NCBI RefSeq assembly: GCF_003390335.1
Contig: NZ_QUOU01000001.1
Coordinates: 3,100,001-3,164,000 of the forward strand
Direction of reading: 5' to 3'
Origin: Thalassotalea euphylliae
Lineage (GTDB): Bacteria; Pseudomonadota; Gammaproteobacteria; Enterobacterales; Alteromonadaceae
Length of the DNA: 64,000 bases
Shown here: positions 34,973-43,789 of the stretch, piece by piece
Layout of the letters: every line of letters begins with the position of its first letter
Numbering within the stretch: position 1 is the stretch's first letter
The notes under the pieces: generated by a model
Told to the model about the DNA's origin: nothing
Seen by the model: the letters and a program-made list of their open reading frames with translations, nothing else
The model's database searches: none
Program-made: the position numbers and the translations under genes

Positions 34973-36349
34973 ATGATAAGTGTATTTGATATGTTTTCAG
35001 TGGGCATTGGCCCTTCCAGCTCTCATACGGTTGGTCCGATGCGAGCGGCGAAGTTATTTGCCGAGCATTTAGCCGAGCAAGCCTTGGTCAACAAAACCGA
35101 TCGTATCCGCTGTGAATTATTTGGTTCACTTGGGCAAACCGGTATTGGTCATGGCACAGGCAAAGCGGTTATTCTTGGCTTAACTGGCCAGGCACCAGAA
35201 ACCATTCCGGTCGAGTCAATTGAACAAATCTTGGCAGAGACGGTTGCCAGTGAGCACATCAATCTATTGGGTGAGCACGCGATAGCTTTTCCAAAAGCCA
35301 ATGCCATTATTTATCACCGTCGTAAAACCTTGCCAGCACATGCCAATGCCATGACCTTGTATGCCTATCAAGGCGACGAAGTCATTTTCGAGGAAACCTA
35401 CTACAGTATTGGCGGCGGTTTTATCGTACAAGATTGTGATTTTGAAAAAGAAAAAGACAAAGCGCTATCACTACATACCAATATCAAACGCCCACACATT
35501 TTTTCAACCGCTGATGAGCTGATTAAAGAGGCCAATGAAAAGGGCCTTAGTATCAGTACCATTATGATGAACAATGAAAAATGTTTGTCCGATGAAGCGA
35601 CAATTCGCGAAGGTCTGGTCGATATTTGGCACGCAATGAAGGAAAGTGTTGAGCGCGGTATGCGCACTGAAGGTATTTTACCGGGTGGCTTAAAGGTTAA
35701 TCGCCGCGCCCCTGCCCTGCACCGCTCGCTGTCTGTTGAAAGCAACAATGATCCACTCAGTGCAATGGACTGGGTCAATTTATTTGCCCTTGCCGTAAAC
35801 GAAGAAAACGCTGCAGGTAGTCGTGTTGTGACGGCTCCAACAAATGGTGCAGCGGGCATTATTCCAGCGGTACTTTGCTATTACGATAAGTTTATCAAAC
35901 CGGTGAGCGACGACGATTGCATCCGCTATTTACTTACCGCGGCTGCCATTGGCATCTTATACAAAACCAATGCCACTATCTCGGGTGCCGAAGGGGGCTG
36001 TCAGGCAGAAGTTGGCGTTGCCTGCTCTATGGCTGCTGGGGCACTCACCGAAATTATGGGTGGCTCACCCACGCAAGTTGAAAACGCTGCTGAAATCGGC
36101 ATGGAGCACAACCTTGGCTTAACTTGTGACCCGGTTGGCGGTTTAGTGCAAGTGCCGTGCATCGAGCGAAATGCCATGGGCGCTGTCAAAGCCATCAACG
36201 CTTCACGCCTTGCCATGCGTGGTACAGGTACTCACAAGGTATCGCTTGATAAAGTGATCAAAACCATGTGGGATACTGGCAACGATATGAAAACTAAGTA
36301 CAAGGAAACGTCACGTGGTGGCTTAGCGGTAAATATTATCGAGTGTTAA
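34973..36349 (+). CDS. sdaA: L-serine ammonia-lyase (iron-sulfur)
   Basis: This 458-residue single-chain L-serine deaminase makes pyruvate and ammonia with a [4Fe-4S] cluster. The N-terminal GPSSSHTVGPM motif, the EGGCQAEVGVACSM cysteines, and C385 near TCDPVGGLVQVPC are all present. The length matches E. coli SdaA/SdaB. It stands alone between nudL and the convergent cysB, sharing the terminator at 36374. Confidence 0.95.
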   Translation: MISVFDMFSVGIGPSSSHTVGPMRAAKLFAEHLAEQALVNKTDRIRCELFGSLGQTGIGHGTGKAVILGLTGQAPETIPVESIEQILAETVASEHINLLGEHAIAFPKANAIIYHRRKTLPAHANAMTLYAYQGDEVIFEETYYSIGGGFIVQDCDFEKEKDKALSLHTNIKRPHIFSTADELIKEANEKGLSISTIMMNNEKCLSDEATIREGLVDIWHAMKESVERGMRTEGILPGGLKVNRRAPALHRSLSVESNNDPLSAMDWVNLFALAVNEENAAGSRVVTAPTNGAAGIIPAVLCYYDKFIKPVSDDDCIRYLLTAAAIGILYKTNATISGAEGGCQAEVGVACSMAAGALTEIMGGSPTQVENAAEIGMEHNLGLTCDPVGGLVQVPCIERNAMGAVKAINASRLAMRGTGTHKVSLDKVIKTMWDTGNDMKTKYKETSRGGLAVNIIEC

Positions 36350-36373
36350 CGGTTTTATTATTCGAACACCATA

Positions 36374-36402
36374 AAAAAACGAGCTAGGTTAGCTCGTTTT
36401 TT
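36374..36402. terminator. Bidirectional terminator between sdaA and cysB
   Basis: Perfect 13-bp arms (AAAAAACGAGCTA / TAGCTCGTTTTTT) with loop GGT lie between convergent genes. It is the strongest hairpin in the window. Confidence 0.95.
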
Positions 36403-36431
36403 ATTGGAAAATCCTAAAGTGGGATATCGGC

Positions 36432-37406
36432 TTACTTAGTCGGTAATTCAATATCCGACATCATTTCATCTATTTCCACATTATTCTTTAACAGCATCGC
36501 TTTAGTGACTAAGTCTCGATTTAAGTGCGGTGCAAAGCGCTCAATAAAATCAAACATATAGCCTCGTAAGAAAGTACCGCGTCTAAAGCCAATTTTCGTG
36601 GTACTCGCCTTGAATAAGTGGCTTGCATCCAGCGTCACTAAATCGCTATCGGCTTCAGGGTCCATCGCCATCGTTGCAATCACGCCAATACCAACGCCTA
36701 AACGTACGTAGGTTTTAATCACATCAGCATCCGTTGCGGTAAACACAACTTTAGGCTCACAACCTGCCGCGCTAAATGCTTTGTCCAGCTCAGAGCGACC
36801 CGTAAAGCCAAACACATACGTGACCAGCGAGTATTTCGCGATATCGGCAATGGTTAAATTCGTGACTTTCGCAAGTGGGTGGTCTTTGCGAACAATAATA
36901 CTGCGGTTCCAGTGATAACAAGGCAACATAATAAGATCGTTATACAAATGCAGTGATTCTGTCGCGATGGCAAAATCAGCTTCACCTTTGGCGGATGCTT
37001 CACTAATTTGCTGTGGCGTACCTTGGTACATGTGCAAAGACACTTTCGGGTATTTCTTAATAAAGCCCCGGATCACATCAGGCAGTGCATAGCGCGCTTG
37101 CGTGTGTGTGGTCGCAATACGCAACTTACCTTCGTCTGGCTGAGTATGCTCGCGCGCTACGGCCTTTATGGCTTCAACTTTGTTGAGGATCTCTGTGGCA
37201 ATATTGATGACTTCATGACCTGCCGAAGTGACATGAGTTAAATGCTTGCCGCTACGACCAAAGATTTGAATGCCCAACTCATCTTCCAGCATACGCACTT
37301 GCTTGCTAATACCGGGTTGTGAAGTGTAAAGGCTTTCGGCCGTTGCCGAAACGTTGAGGTTATTGTTCAATACCTCAACAATATATCTTAGTTGTTGGAG
37401 CTTCAT
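36432..37406 (-). CDS. cysB: LysR-type regulator CysB
   Basis: This 324-residue LysR protein has an N-terminal HTH (MKLQQLRYIVEVLNNNLNVS, residues 1-60) and an effector domain. N-acetylserine/sulfate-site stretches are visible (ATTHTQARYALP, VTYVFGFTGRSELD). It matches CysB, the activator of sulfur assimilation genes, in length and in its opening sequence. Several ATTCCA repeats lie in the AT-rich upstream region (37408-37480) and may be autoregulatory sites; this is only suggestive. Confidence 0.95.
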   Translation of the reverse strand: MKLQQLRYIVEVLNNNLNVSATAESLYTSQPGISKQVRMLEDELGIQIFGRSGKHLTHVTSAGHEVINIATEILNKVEAIKAVAREHTQPDEGKLRIATTHTQARYALPDVIRGFIKKYPKVSLHMYQGTPQQISEASAKGEADFAIATESLHLYNDLIMLPCYHWNRSIIVRKDHPLAKVTNLTIADIAKYSLVTYVFGFTGRSELDKAFSAAGCEPKVVFTATDADVIKTYVRLGVGIGVIATMAMDPEADSDLVTLDASHLFKASTTKIGFRRGTFLRGYMFDFIERFAPHLNRDLVTKAMLLKNNVEIDEMMSDIELPTK

Positions 37407-37690
37407 TTTATTCCATTACCACATTGATTTAATGTATTTTTATTCCAAAAATATATACTTAAATACTGCAATATTCCATATTATTTTTAAAATTTTCAAA
37501 CTTATAACAAAAAGTCTAGCAAGGTTTTACCAACTTGCTGATGATTTTTTTAGCAAGCGTAAAGAACGTGTTGCGAACTTGTCTTTATTTTGGAATGTTT
37601 TTCCTAGTTTCAGATATTTAGCGCTATGCTAAACAATACAATTTTTGTAGACTGCTAAAAGCTGTATCAAATTATTGAGTTGAGAAAAAC

Positions 37691-38461
37691 ATGATAGCCA
37701 TCATCATCGGATTGATTGTCGCCCTTATAATTATTGTCGTTGTGGTAAGCGCAATCCAACAACACAAAGAAAAAATGGAAGCGGAAAAGCGCGCTCAGAT
37801 CACCAAACAAAAAGCGATCATTGACGAAACTGAAGAGCTAGTCATGGCCATGGCACTTCTACCCGAAAACCCCAGAATTATCGAAGTATTAAGTCGACGT
37901 AGTTTAGGCGCAGCTAAGGCGATTGAGCAGATCATGCCAGAAATGAAAGGGGTTAAAGGCCGTATTCAAGAATTTGAAAACCGACTTAAAGCATCAGCAG
38001 ATATGGCCGCCAACACTGGCAATAAAGAGCAGCAGTTTACCTTGCCCGATAACGAACAACAGCTGGTACAAATTTTACAATGCATTAAAAAACTGCGCGC
38101 GACATTAAAATCTGAGCAGAACAAAGGTGTACTAGACGCGCAAGTGTTTATGCAAGAAGATTTACGACTTGATTCAATGCAAATAAAAATCAATATTGAA
38201 AGCCTACTTAAACGCGGTAATGCGGCGTACTCCAAGGAAATGCTTGGTTCGGCTCGTCAATATTACGAAAAAGCGCTCGCCAGTATTGATAACACAGCAA
38301 ACCAAAACGAATACACGCAAAATAAAAAAGCAGAAATCAAACAAAAACTAGAAGAGATAACAAACGAGCTGAAAAACACTAACGCCCGTGACGCTGAGAA
38401 AAAAGCGAAGAGTGAAGAGGATGATTTAGACCTGTTATTTCAACCCAAGAAGAAGTGGTAG
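37691..38461 (+). CDS. Membrane-anchored helical protein of unknown function
   Basis: This 256-residue protein has one N-terminal membrane helix (residues 2-24, Ile/Val-rich). A coiled coil follows (about 25-60 and 75-110), then a TPR-like helix pair (GNAAYSKEMLGSARQYYEKAL, split here around residues 180-200) and a charged tail ending DDLDLLFQPKKKW. It is probably tethered to the inner membrane with its bulk in the cytoplasm. I do not recognise a named family. It stands alone, divergent from cysB, with its own terminator at 38490. Confidence 0.75.
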   Translation: MIAIIIGLIVALIIIVVVVSAIQQHKEKMEAEKRAQITKQKAIIDETEELVMAMALLPENPRIIEVLSRRSLGAAKAIEQIMPEMKGVKGRIQEFENRLKASADMAANTGNKEQQFTLPDNEQQLVQILQCIKKLRATLKSEQNKGVLDAQVFMQEDLRLDSMQIKINIESLLKRGNAAYSKEMLGSARQYYEKALASIDNTANQNEYTQNKKAEIKQKLEEITNELKNTNARDAEKKAKSEEDDLDLLFQPKKKW

Positions 38462-38489
38462 CACGCCAGCTTACCTTGCTCGATTTCCC

Positions 38490-38516
38490 AAACAACCAGC
38501 ACCTAGCTGGTTGTTT
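38490..38516 (+). terminator. Hairpin terminator
   Basis: Perfect 11-bp arms AAACAACCAGC (38490-38500) and GCTGGTTGTTT (38506-38516) lie 29 bases after the stop of the membrane-anchored protein and are followed by a T-rich stretch. Confidence 0.88.
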
Positions 38517-38616
38517 GCTTTATATCCTTTGCTAAATCCATCACTTTTAAGCCATGCAAAGTTTGCATATACTAATTGTTTTTATCTTCCAGCAACCAAT
38601 AAACCTGTAACTGCCC

Positions 38617-39018
38617 GTGGCTAAACATTCCTCTTCAACCCGCTCCTCGTCAACCCGTTCCTCCTCAACCATAGTGCTGCCATCATTTTTGCGTAAAACG
38701 ATGAAAGCCTATGCGTTAAAAGCAGCTATTCGAGACATTGGTTGCGAACTTAATCGCATTGGCCGCTCACGCAACTGGCGATTAACAGCGAATAAAATTC
38801 AGCTACAGGAAATTATTAATTTTATCGAGGCCAATGAAGAGCAAAGCTGGCTGTGGCTGGCAAAACACTTAAAAAACCAGCAAGAAACCCTCACACACGA
38901 CGACCTGATGTTTATCGCCAAACAAAACAGTGGCATAACAGTTAACCAACTTATCGCCAAAACTGACTGCACGGCTGCACAAGCAAGGCGTGTTATTGAT
39001 GAGTTAGAATTTCTCTAG
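38617..39018 (+). CDS. Small basic protein, possibly of the RRF_GI ('ribosome recycling factor family') group
   Basis: The 133 residues begin (GTG) with a low-complexity tail of three SSSTR/I units, followed by LPSFLRK and a basic helix GCELNRIGRSRNWRLTA. The C-terminal part reads VNQLIAKTDCTAAQARRVIDELE. The LPSxxxR opening, the RSRNW segment and the TDCTxAQAR end resemble a small gammaproteobacterial family annotated as RRF_GI; it is not the true ribosome recycling factor, which is at 61972. The function is unknown. The start is uncertain because the repeat tail may be untranslated. Confidence 0.5.
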   Translation: MAKHSSSTRSSSTRSSSTIVLPSFLRKTMKAYALKAAIRDIGCELNRIGRSRNWRLTANKIQLQEIINFIEANEEQSWLWLAKHLKNQQETLTHDDLMFIAKQNSGITVNQLIAKTDCTAAQARRVIDELEFL

Positions 39019-39227
39019 TTCCCTACTTGCTAACCATCAGCACTAACTATCAGCATTGACTACCAGCCCGAAACACCAGCTCCCACCACTAAGCTAACCA
39101 AGTGCGTTAGCTGCGCACATTTTCTGCGACTTTCACTTGATAGCCCATTTCACACCCCTGCTTTACGAGCCAGTATTTCTGTTCATTGAGCACTTTTTAA
39201 TTTACATACTCAACTTTTATTAATATA

Positions 39228-39248
39228 GTGATATCAAATTGATATCAC
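39228..39248. promoter_or_regulatory. Double palindromic operator-like site before the SPFH gene
   Basis: Two copies of the palindrome TGATATCA (39229-39236 and 39240-39247), separated by AAT and flanked by G and C, make a larger dyad 13 bases before the SPFH start codon. Ribbon-helix-helix proteins bind such paired short sites, and one is encoded in this operon (40150-40386), so autoregulation is likely. Confidence 0.65.
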
Positions 39249-39260
39249 ATAGAGGTATTT

Positions 39261-40118
39261 ATGAAAGAAAAAATTGGATTTTCACTGAATGGATATTTAG
39301 CGGCACTGGTTTTACTTGTGCTGCAATTGCTATCGGTTATCAGCCTAGTTAGCGCTGCCGATCAGCCCAACGCCCCTATCGCCAGCCTGGTCTTTATCAT
39401 TTTGGTAGGTGTTTGTTGGCCCGGGCTTTTTATTGTTCAACCGAATCAAGCTAAGGTAATGACCTTCTTTGGTAGCTATGTTGGCACCGTTAAGCACAGT
39501 GGTTTGCGCTGGACCATTCCACTGTTTGTACGCCGCAATATCTCATTGCGAATTCGCAACTTTGAAAGTGGCCAGCTAAAAGTCAATGACAATCACGGTA
39601 ACCCAATTGAAATTGCCGCAGTGGTTGTTTGGGCTGTTGAAGATACGGCGGAAGCAGTATTTGAAGTGGATGATTACGAAAGTTACGTGAGTATTCAAAG
39701 CGAGGCTGCCCTGCGCAATATGGCAACCACTTACCCATACGATTTACACGAAGGTGATGCGGTAGCACTGCGCAGTCATCCACAAGAAGTGTCAGAATCA
39801 CTTAAAACTGAAATTCAGCAGCGTTTAGATAAAGCAGGAGTTCACGTATTAGAAGCGCGTATTAGCCATTTGGCTTATGCCCCTGAGATTGCTAGCGCTA
39901 TGCTACAACGCCAGCAAGCATCTGCCATTGTCGCGGCACGCGGTAAAATTGTAGAAGGTGCAGTAGGCATGGTTGAAGCGGCACTTGCCAAGCTGTCAGA
40001 AAAAGAGATTGTCGATTTAGATGAGGAGCGCAAAGCAGCCATGGTTAGCAACCTACTTGTAGTATTGTGTGGTGAGCATAACACGCAACCAGTTATCAAC
40101 GCTGGTAGCCTTTACTAA
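39261..40118 (+). CDS. SPFH/band-7 domain protein
   Basis: This 285-residue protein has two N-terminal membrane segments (residues 12-32 and 40-60) and then an SPFH/prohibitin domain: VQPNQAKVMTFFGSYVGT, the beta region with VVVWAVEDT, and the helical end with MLQRQQASAIVAARGKIVEGA. Such proteins build oligomeric membrane scaffolds and often guard proteases or transport proteins. It is the first gene of an operon with a small RHH regulator 31 bases downstream and an operator directly upstream. Confidence 0.9.
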   Translation: MKEKIGFSLNGYLAALVLLVLQLLSVISLVSAADQPNAPIASLVFIILVGVCWPGLFIVQPNQAKVMTFFGSYVGTVKHSGLRWTIPLFVRRNISLRIRNFESGQLKVNDNHGNPIEIAAVVVWAVEDTAEAVFEVDDYESYVSIQSEAALRNMATTYPYDLHEGDAVALRSHPQEVSESLKTEIQQRLDKAGVHVLEARISHLAYAPEIASAMLQRQQASAIVAARGKIVEGAVGMVEAALAKLSEKEIVDLDEERKAAMVSNLLVVLCGEHNTQPVINAGSLY

Positions 40119-40149
40119 CCACTCTGCTCATTGAAATTTAGGAGCGAGT

Positions 40150-40386
40150 ATGGCGGCAAAGAAAAGCTTTCCACTGCGTATTAACCCTGATGTGCTCGCC
40201 GCGACCCAGCGGTGGGCAGATGATGAATTGCGCAGTGTGAATGCACAAATAGAATATGTGCTTAGAGATGCGCTGATTAAATCTGGACGTATTAAGCTCG
40301 TTCAGCAAGTAGTGACTGAAATTGAAGCCTTGGGTACCCCAAAAAGCGAGGAGCTCAAGGCCGATAAGCGTGACGACAACAAATAG
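40150..40386 (+). CDS. Arc-family ribbon-helix-helix DNA-binding protein
   Basis: The 78-residue protein begins KKSFPLRINPDVLAATQRWADD, the strand and first helix of an Arc/MetJ-type ribbon-helix-helix. The second helix (SVNAQIEYVLRDALIKSG) matches Arc-family proteins. It should dimerise and bind short palindromes such as the TGATATCA pair before the SPFH gene. A strong terminator follows. Confidence 0.88.
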   Translation: MAAKKSFPLRINPDVLAATQRWADDELRSVNAQIEYVLRDALIKSGRIKLVQQVVTEIEALGTPKSEELKADKRDDNK

Positions 40387-40417
40387 CGCGCCAGCTAGGA
40401 TAAGAAATCGCATAAAA

Positions 40418-40449
40418 AAAGAGTGAGCCTTTGCAGGTACTCACTCTTT
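40418..40449. terminator. Bidirectional terminator between RHH gene and astB
   Basis: Perfect 10-bp arms AAAGAGTGAG (40418-40427) and CTCACTCTTT (40440-40449) lie between convergent genes, with A and T runs on the outer sides. Confidence 0.9.
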
Positions 40450-40508
40450 CTTATTCATAGCTATTGTTAAATCAATTGCAAATCACATCTCAATTGCAAA
40501 TGAAAAGC

Positions 40509-41858
40509 CTACTGCTGGAAGCGGTAAACACTGCCTAATTGAAGAATTTGGGTCAATTCATCCAGTGCTGTGCGTGACTCGGTAACCAAGGATGGATCAC
40601 GTAAATCGTCAAACGTTAACTGATCGCGATAGTGCTTATCTACCCAAGCATTTAATTCTGTAAACTTAGCATCAGTTAATAAACATTGCTGGTTAACGGC
40701 ATGCACTTCTTGCTCGGTCATGGCTACACGTAAACGCAAGCACGCTGGGCCACCACCGTTTTTCATGCTCTCGTTAACATCAAAATAGTGTACTTGTTTG
40801 ATTGGGGTATTAAGCGTGACGAGTTCATCCAAGTAAGCCTTAACACTCGGATTGTCATGACAATGCATTGGCGCAATAATCGCCATTTCACCCGACGGTA
40901 AAGTAATAATCTGGGTATTGAATAAGTAAGTGCTAACACAATCGGCAACCGCTACTTGCTCAGACTTCACTTCTACTGCATGTAGCTCACCACTAAACTT
41001 AGTGCGTAATTCGTTGAAGAACAGTTCGGTATCAAGGAATGCTTCTTGGTGATAGAAGAGCACGTTTTGGTTACCAACAGCGATCACATCGTTGTGGAAC
41101 ACACCTTGGTCAATAACATTCGGGTTTTGCTGAACATAAACCGTTTGCGCGTCAGACAAGCCATGTAAGCGCGCCACCGCCTTGCTTGCTTCGATGGTTT
41201 GGCGAGCTGGGTATTTGCTAGGCATAGGTTTGTTGCGATTGAAGGCGTAACGACCAAAAGTAAAAATCTCAACACCTTCCTCGTGATAGTCACCACACAA
41301 ACGCGTGTGGTTCGCAGCCCCTTCATCACCAAAGTGATCATTGTCAGGTAAATGCTGATGATGTACGAAGTGGTTTTCGTCGTTAAACGTCGCTTTTAAA
41401 ATATTGCTGGTGGTATCTGGCTCTAGTGAGCGGTGAAACTTGTTGGTTAAGTTTGCCGGAGTAAAATGCACCTTGCCATCATGCGTATCTGCCGCCGGTG
41501 ATACGGTTGCGGCATTGGCTGTCCACATACTTGACGCTGAGCAACAGGCTGATAAAAGTGCTGGAGCTTGCTTGTAAGCCGCTTCCAGTACTTGTGCATC
41601 CGTCCCCGTGAAGCCTAAACGGCGCAGCGCATACATATCAGGGCGTTCTTGCGGTGCTAAAATACCCTGAGTCATGCCCATATCGTGTAAGGCTTTCATT
41701 TTCTTTAAGCCTTGCTTAGCCGCCTGTTTGGGACTAGAAGTATCGTTAGCGTTGCTTAGCGATGCGACGTTGCCTTCTGATAACCCCGCATAATTATGGG
41801 TTGGGCCAACCAAACCATCAAAGTTCACTTCTTGGCTGCTTACTCGCGTTGTATTCAT
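40509..41858 (-). CDS. astB: N-succinylarginine dihydrolase
   Basis: AstB hydrolyses N2-succinylarginine to succinylornithine, CO2 and ammonia in the arginine succinyltransferase pathway. The 449 residues match the family in length. They show the N-terminal EVNFDGLVGPTHNYAGLS, a central HNDVIAVGNQNVLF and the C-terminal catalytic cysteine region NGGGPACLRLRVAM. The other ast genes are not adjacent. Two ARG-box-like sequences lie in the long upstream region. Confidence 0.95.
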   Translation of the reverse strand: MNTTRVSSQEVNFDGLVGPTHNYAGLSEGNVASLSNANDTSSPKQAAKQGLKKMKALHDMGMTQGILAPQERPDMYALRRLGFTGTDAQVLEAAYKQAPALLSACCSASSMWTANAATVSPAADTHDGKVHFTPANLTNKFHRSLEPDTTSNILKATFNDENHFVHHQHLPDNDHFGDEGAANHTRLCGDYHEEGVEIFTFGRYAFNRNKPMPSKYPARQTIEASKAVARLHGLSDAQTVYVQQNPNVIDQGVFHNDVIAVGNQNVLFYHQEAFLDTELFFNELRTKFSGELHAVEVKSEQVAVADCVSTYLFNTQIITLPSGEMAIIAPMHCHDNPSVKAYLDELVTLNTPIKQVHYFDVNESMKNGGGPACLRLRVAMTEQEVHAVNQQCLLTDAKFTELNAWVDKHYRDQLTFDDLRDPSLVTESRTALDELTQILQLGSVYRFQQ

Positions 41859-42464
41859 TATTACTCCTAGTTTTGACGGCTTTAAAAGCGGTTAGGTTAT
41901 GTGCATTTTGTACGTTAATCTTGAATTAACGCGGGTTTCTTGACGCCATGACTCATACATTTGAAACTCAATATTTTTAACTCATGAGCAATCGAATGTT
42001 TATTCAAGCTTGTTGGCGTGAAAAAAGTACCAAAAGTTCAGCTTCTCTTGGCTAAATCGTCTTCAAGATATAGCACAGCGCATCAATTTTGCGTTGAGTC
42101 ATGGTAAATCGACTTGAGCACTCCGTAACGCCCAAAACGACTAAACTGCATTTTTTAAGCGGATAATGCACTTACCCACCCAATTTTTTGACAGATATTA
42201 TGCCCGTTTTTAATCATTAGCCAAAGGAAATTTAGTATCTATGTAAGCCTACACCCCTTATGAATAAAGGCTTGAGGGGAAGTTAATGCATAATTATTCA
42301 AGTGAGTATGATAAAAATTCTCAACGATTAGCTAGCGTAATTGAATCGCGCCTTTGAATAAGACGAACAATGCGCCATTTGCCCGTAAAAAGCCGCACGA
42401 GGCGGCTTTGGTTTTCTTATTTCTGATCGTTTGTTGGGAGATTTTAACGAATTGACTGGCTATT
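41859..42464. other. Long intergenic region with ARG-box-like sites
   Basis: This 606-base gap upstream of astB has no coding signal. CGAATGTTTATTCA (41993-42006) and TGCATAATTATTCA (42287-42300) match the ArgR consensus TGAATWWWWATTCA with two and one mismatches. ArgR control of arginine catabolism would fit. The hairpin at 42389-42409 is the terminator of the next gene. Confidence 0.4.
42389..42409 (-). terminator. Terminator of the DAACS symporter gene
   Basis: Arms AAAGCCGC (42389-42396) and GCGGCTTT (42402-42409) form a stem followed, on the minus strand, by TTTTT. It lies 56 bases after the symporter stop. Confidence 0.9.
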
Positions 42465-43658
42465 TTAAGCTTTGACATCACCCTTGGTTTCGCCTTCTCC
42501 TTGAGCGATACCTTGCTCACCCGCAAACTTATCGACCCATAAAGCAATCGCGCCATCACCCGTTACATTACAAGCCGTGCCGAAGCTGTCTTGTGCTAAA
42601 TACAATGCAATCATTAAAGCCAAAGCAGCATCGGTAAAGCCAAGCATAGTGCCAAGTAAACCAAGTGCCGACATTACCGCGCCACCTGGCGCACCCGGCG
42701 CGGCAATCATAGTGACACCTAGCATTAAAATAAATGGCACCATGCCGCCGAGATCTGGTAAGGCGATTTCAGGGGTTAATAGCATGACCGCAGTAGCACA
42801 AGTGACAATAGTAATGGTTGAGCCACTCAAATGGATTGAGGCACACAGTGGCACGGTAAAGTTAGCAATACCATCACGTACTTTGTTTTCCTTAGTCGCG
42901 CGCAGTGATACCGGAATCGTTGCTGCGCTCGACATAGTACCTAGTGCCGTAAAGTATGCAGGTAGCATGTTTTTTAATAGGCTTAGTGGTGATTTCCCCA
43001 TGGCTGCTGCACTGCCAATATATAGCACTGAAATCCATAACCAGTGCATGGCAATAGCGAGTACCAAGACTACGCCGAAGGTTTTTAAGGTAGAAAATAC
43101 CGTGCCATCCACCGTCATTTCCGCAAAAACACCGGCGATGTATAACGGTAAGGCTGGAATAATTACCTTACTTAATAACACTTCCACAATATCACGCGCT
43201 TCGTTAATGCCCTTGCGCAGGCTAGTCGCATTGATTGCGCTAATACCGATACCTAAAATAAACGCCAAAGCTAATGCCGTCATTACTTCAAATAACGGTG
43301 GGATACTAATGTCGATAAACCCTTTGAGCTTTTCGCCTTCCGCAGCCGCTTCCAAGGCATTACCTGACACTAAGCTTGGTAAAATTGAGCTAGCGATTAA
43401 AAATGCGAGCGTGCCCGCCACTATGGTTGAGCCATAGGCTAAACCAACGGTTTTCCCCAGCAGCGAGCCTGAGCCTTGCGGCAAAGATGCGATACCGCTG
43501 GCAATATAAAACAAAATAATGAGTGGAATGGTAAATTTAATGAGCTGGCCGATTAGTGTTTGTGCCGTAAACAGCAATTGGACAATAAAGTCTGGCGCGT
43601 AAAGGCCAATCAGCATACCGCCGACGATACCGGCGATGAGTTTAATTACTAGATTCAT
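42465..43658 (-). CDS. Dicarboxylate/amino acid:cation symporter (DAACS family)
   Basis: This 397-residue multi-pass protein is of the glutamate/dicarboxylate symporter family (GltPh fold). It has eight membrane helices plus two re-entrant loops. The HP1 region reads TALGTMSSAATIPVSL, with a serine-rich tip; the later GAPGGAVMSALGL and TGDGAIALWVDK segments correspond to the TM8 ligand site. It moves an acidic amino acid, serine or a dicarboxylate with Na+ or H+. The substrate is not readable. It is a single gene. Confidence 0.9.
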   Translation of the reverse strand: MNLVIKLIAGIVGGMLIGLYAPDFIVQLLFTAQTLIGQLIKFTIPLIILFYIASGIASLPQGSGSLLGKTVGLAYGSTIVAGTLAFLIASSILPSLVSGNALEAAAEGEKLKGFIDISIPPLFEVMTALALAFILGIGISAINATSLRKGINEARDIVEVLLSKVIIPALPLYIAGVFAEMTVDGTVFSTLKTFGVVLVLAIAMHWLWISVLYIGSAAAMGKSPLSLLKNMLPAYFTALGTMSSAATIPVSLRATKENKVRDGIANFTVPLCASIHLSGSTITIVTCATAVMLLTPEIALPDLGGMVPFILMLGVTMIAAPGAPGGAVMSALGLLGTMLGFTDAALALMIALYLAQDSFGTACNVTGDGAIALWVDKFAGEQGIAQGEGETKGDVKA

Positions 43659-43789
43659 GAATGATCTTCTCTCTGGAACAATATTATTGTTTTTGTCGAT
43701 TTTATAAAAATCTTATCATACGCATTCTAACGCGTTTTTTTGGTGTGATGCTATATATACCCCAGCGTCAGCCTATCAGTCTGCCACCG

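Noticed and set aside
37354..37632. Plus-strand open frame in the cysB upstream region
   Set aside because: It is in AT-rich DNA, overlaps the cysB start, has no ribosome site and no protein features.
38617..39018. Second true ribosome recycling factor gene
   Set aside because: Only a loose resemblance to the RRF_GI group is seen; the real frr is at 61972-62529.
42577..43437. Long plus-strand open frame (286 codons) opposite the DAACS symporter gene
   Set aside because: It mirrors the real minus-strand gene, whose family residues are clear; the antisense protein is Ser/Pro/Ala-rich with no recognisable fold.
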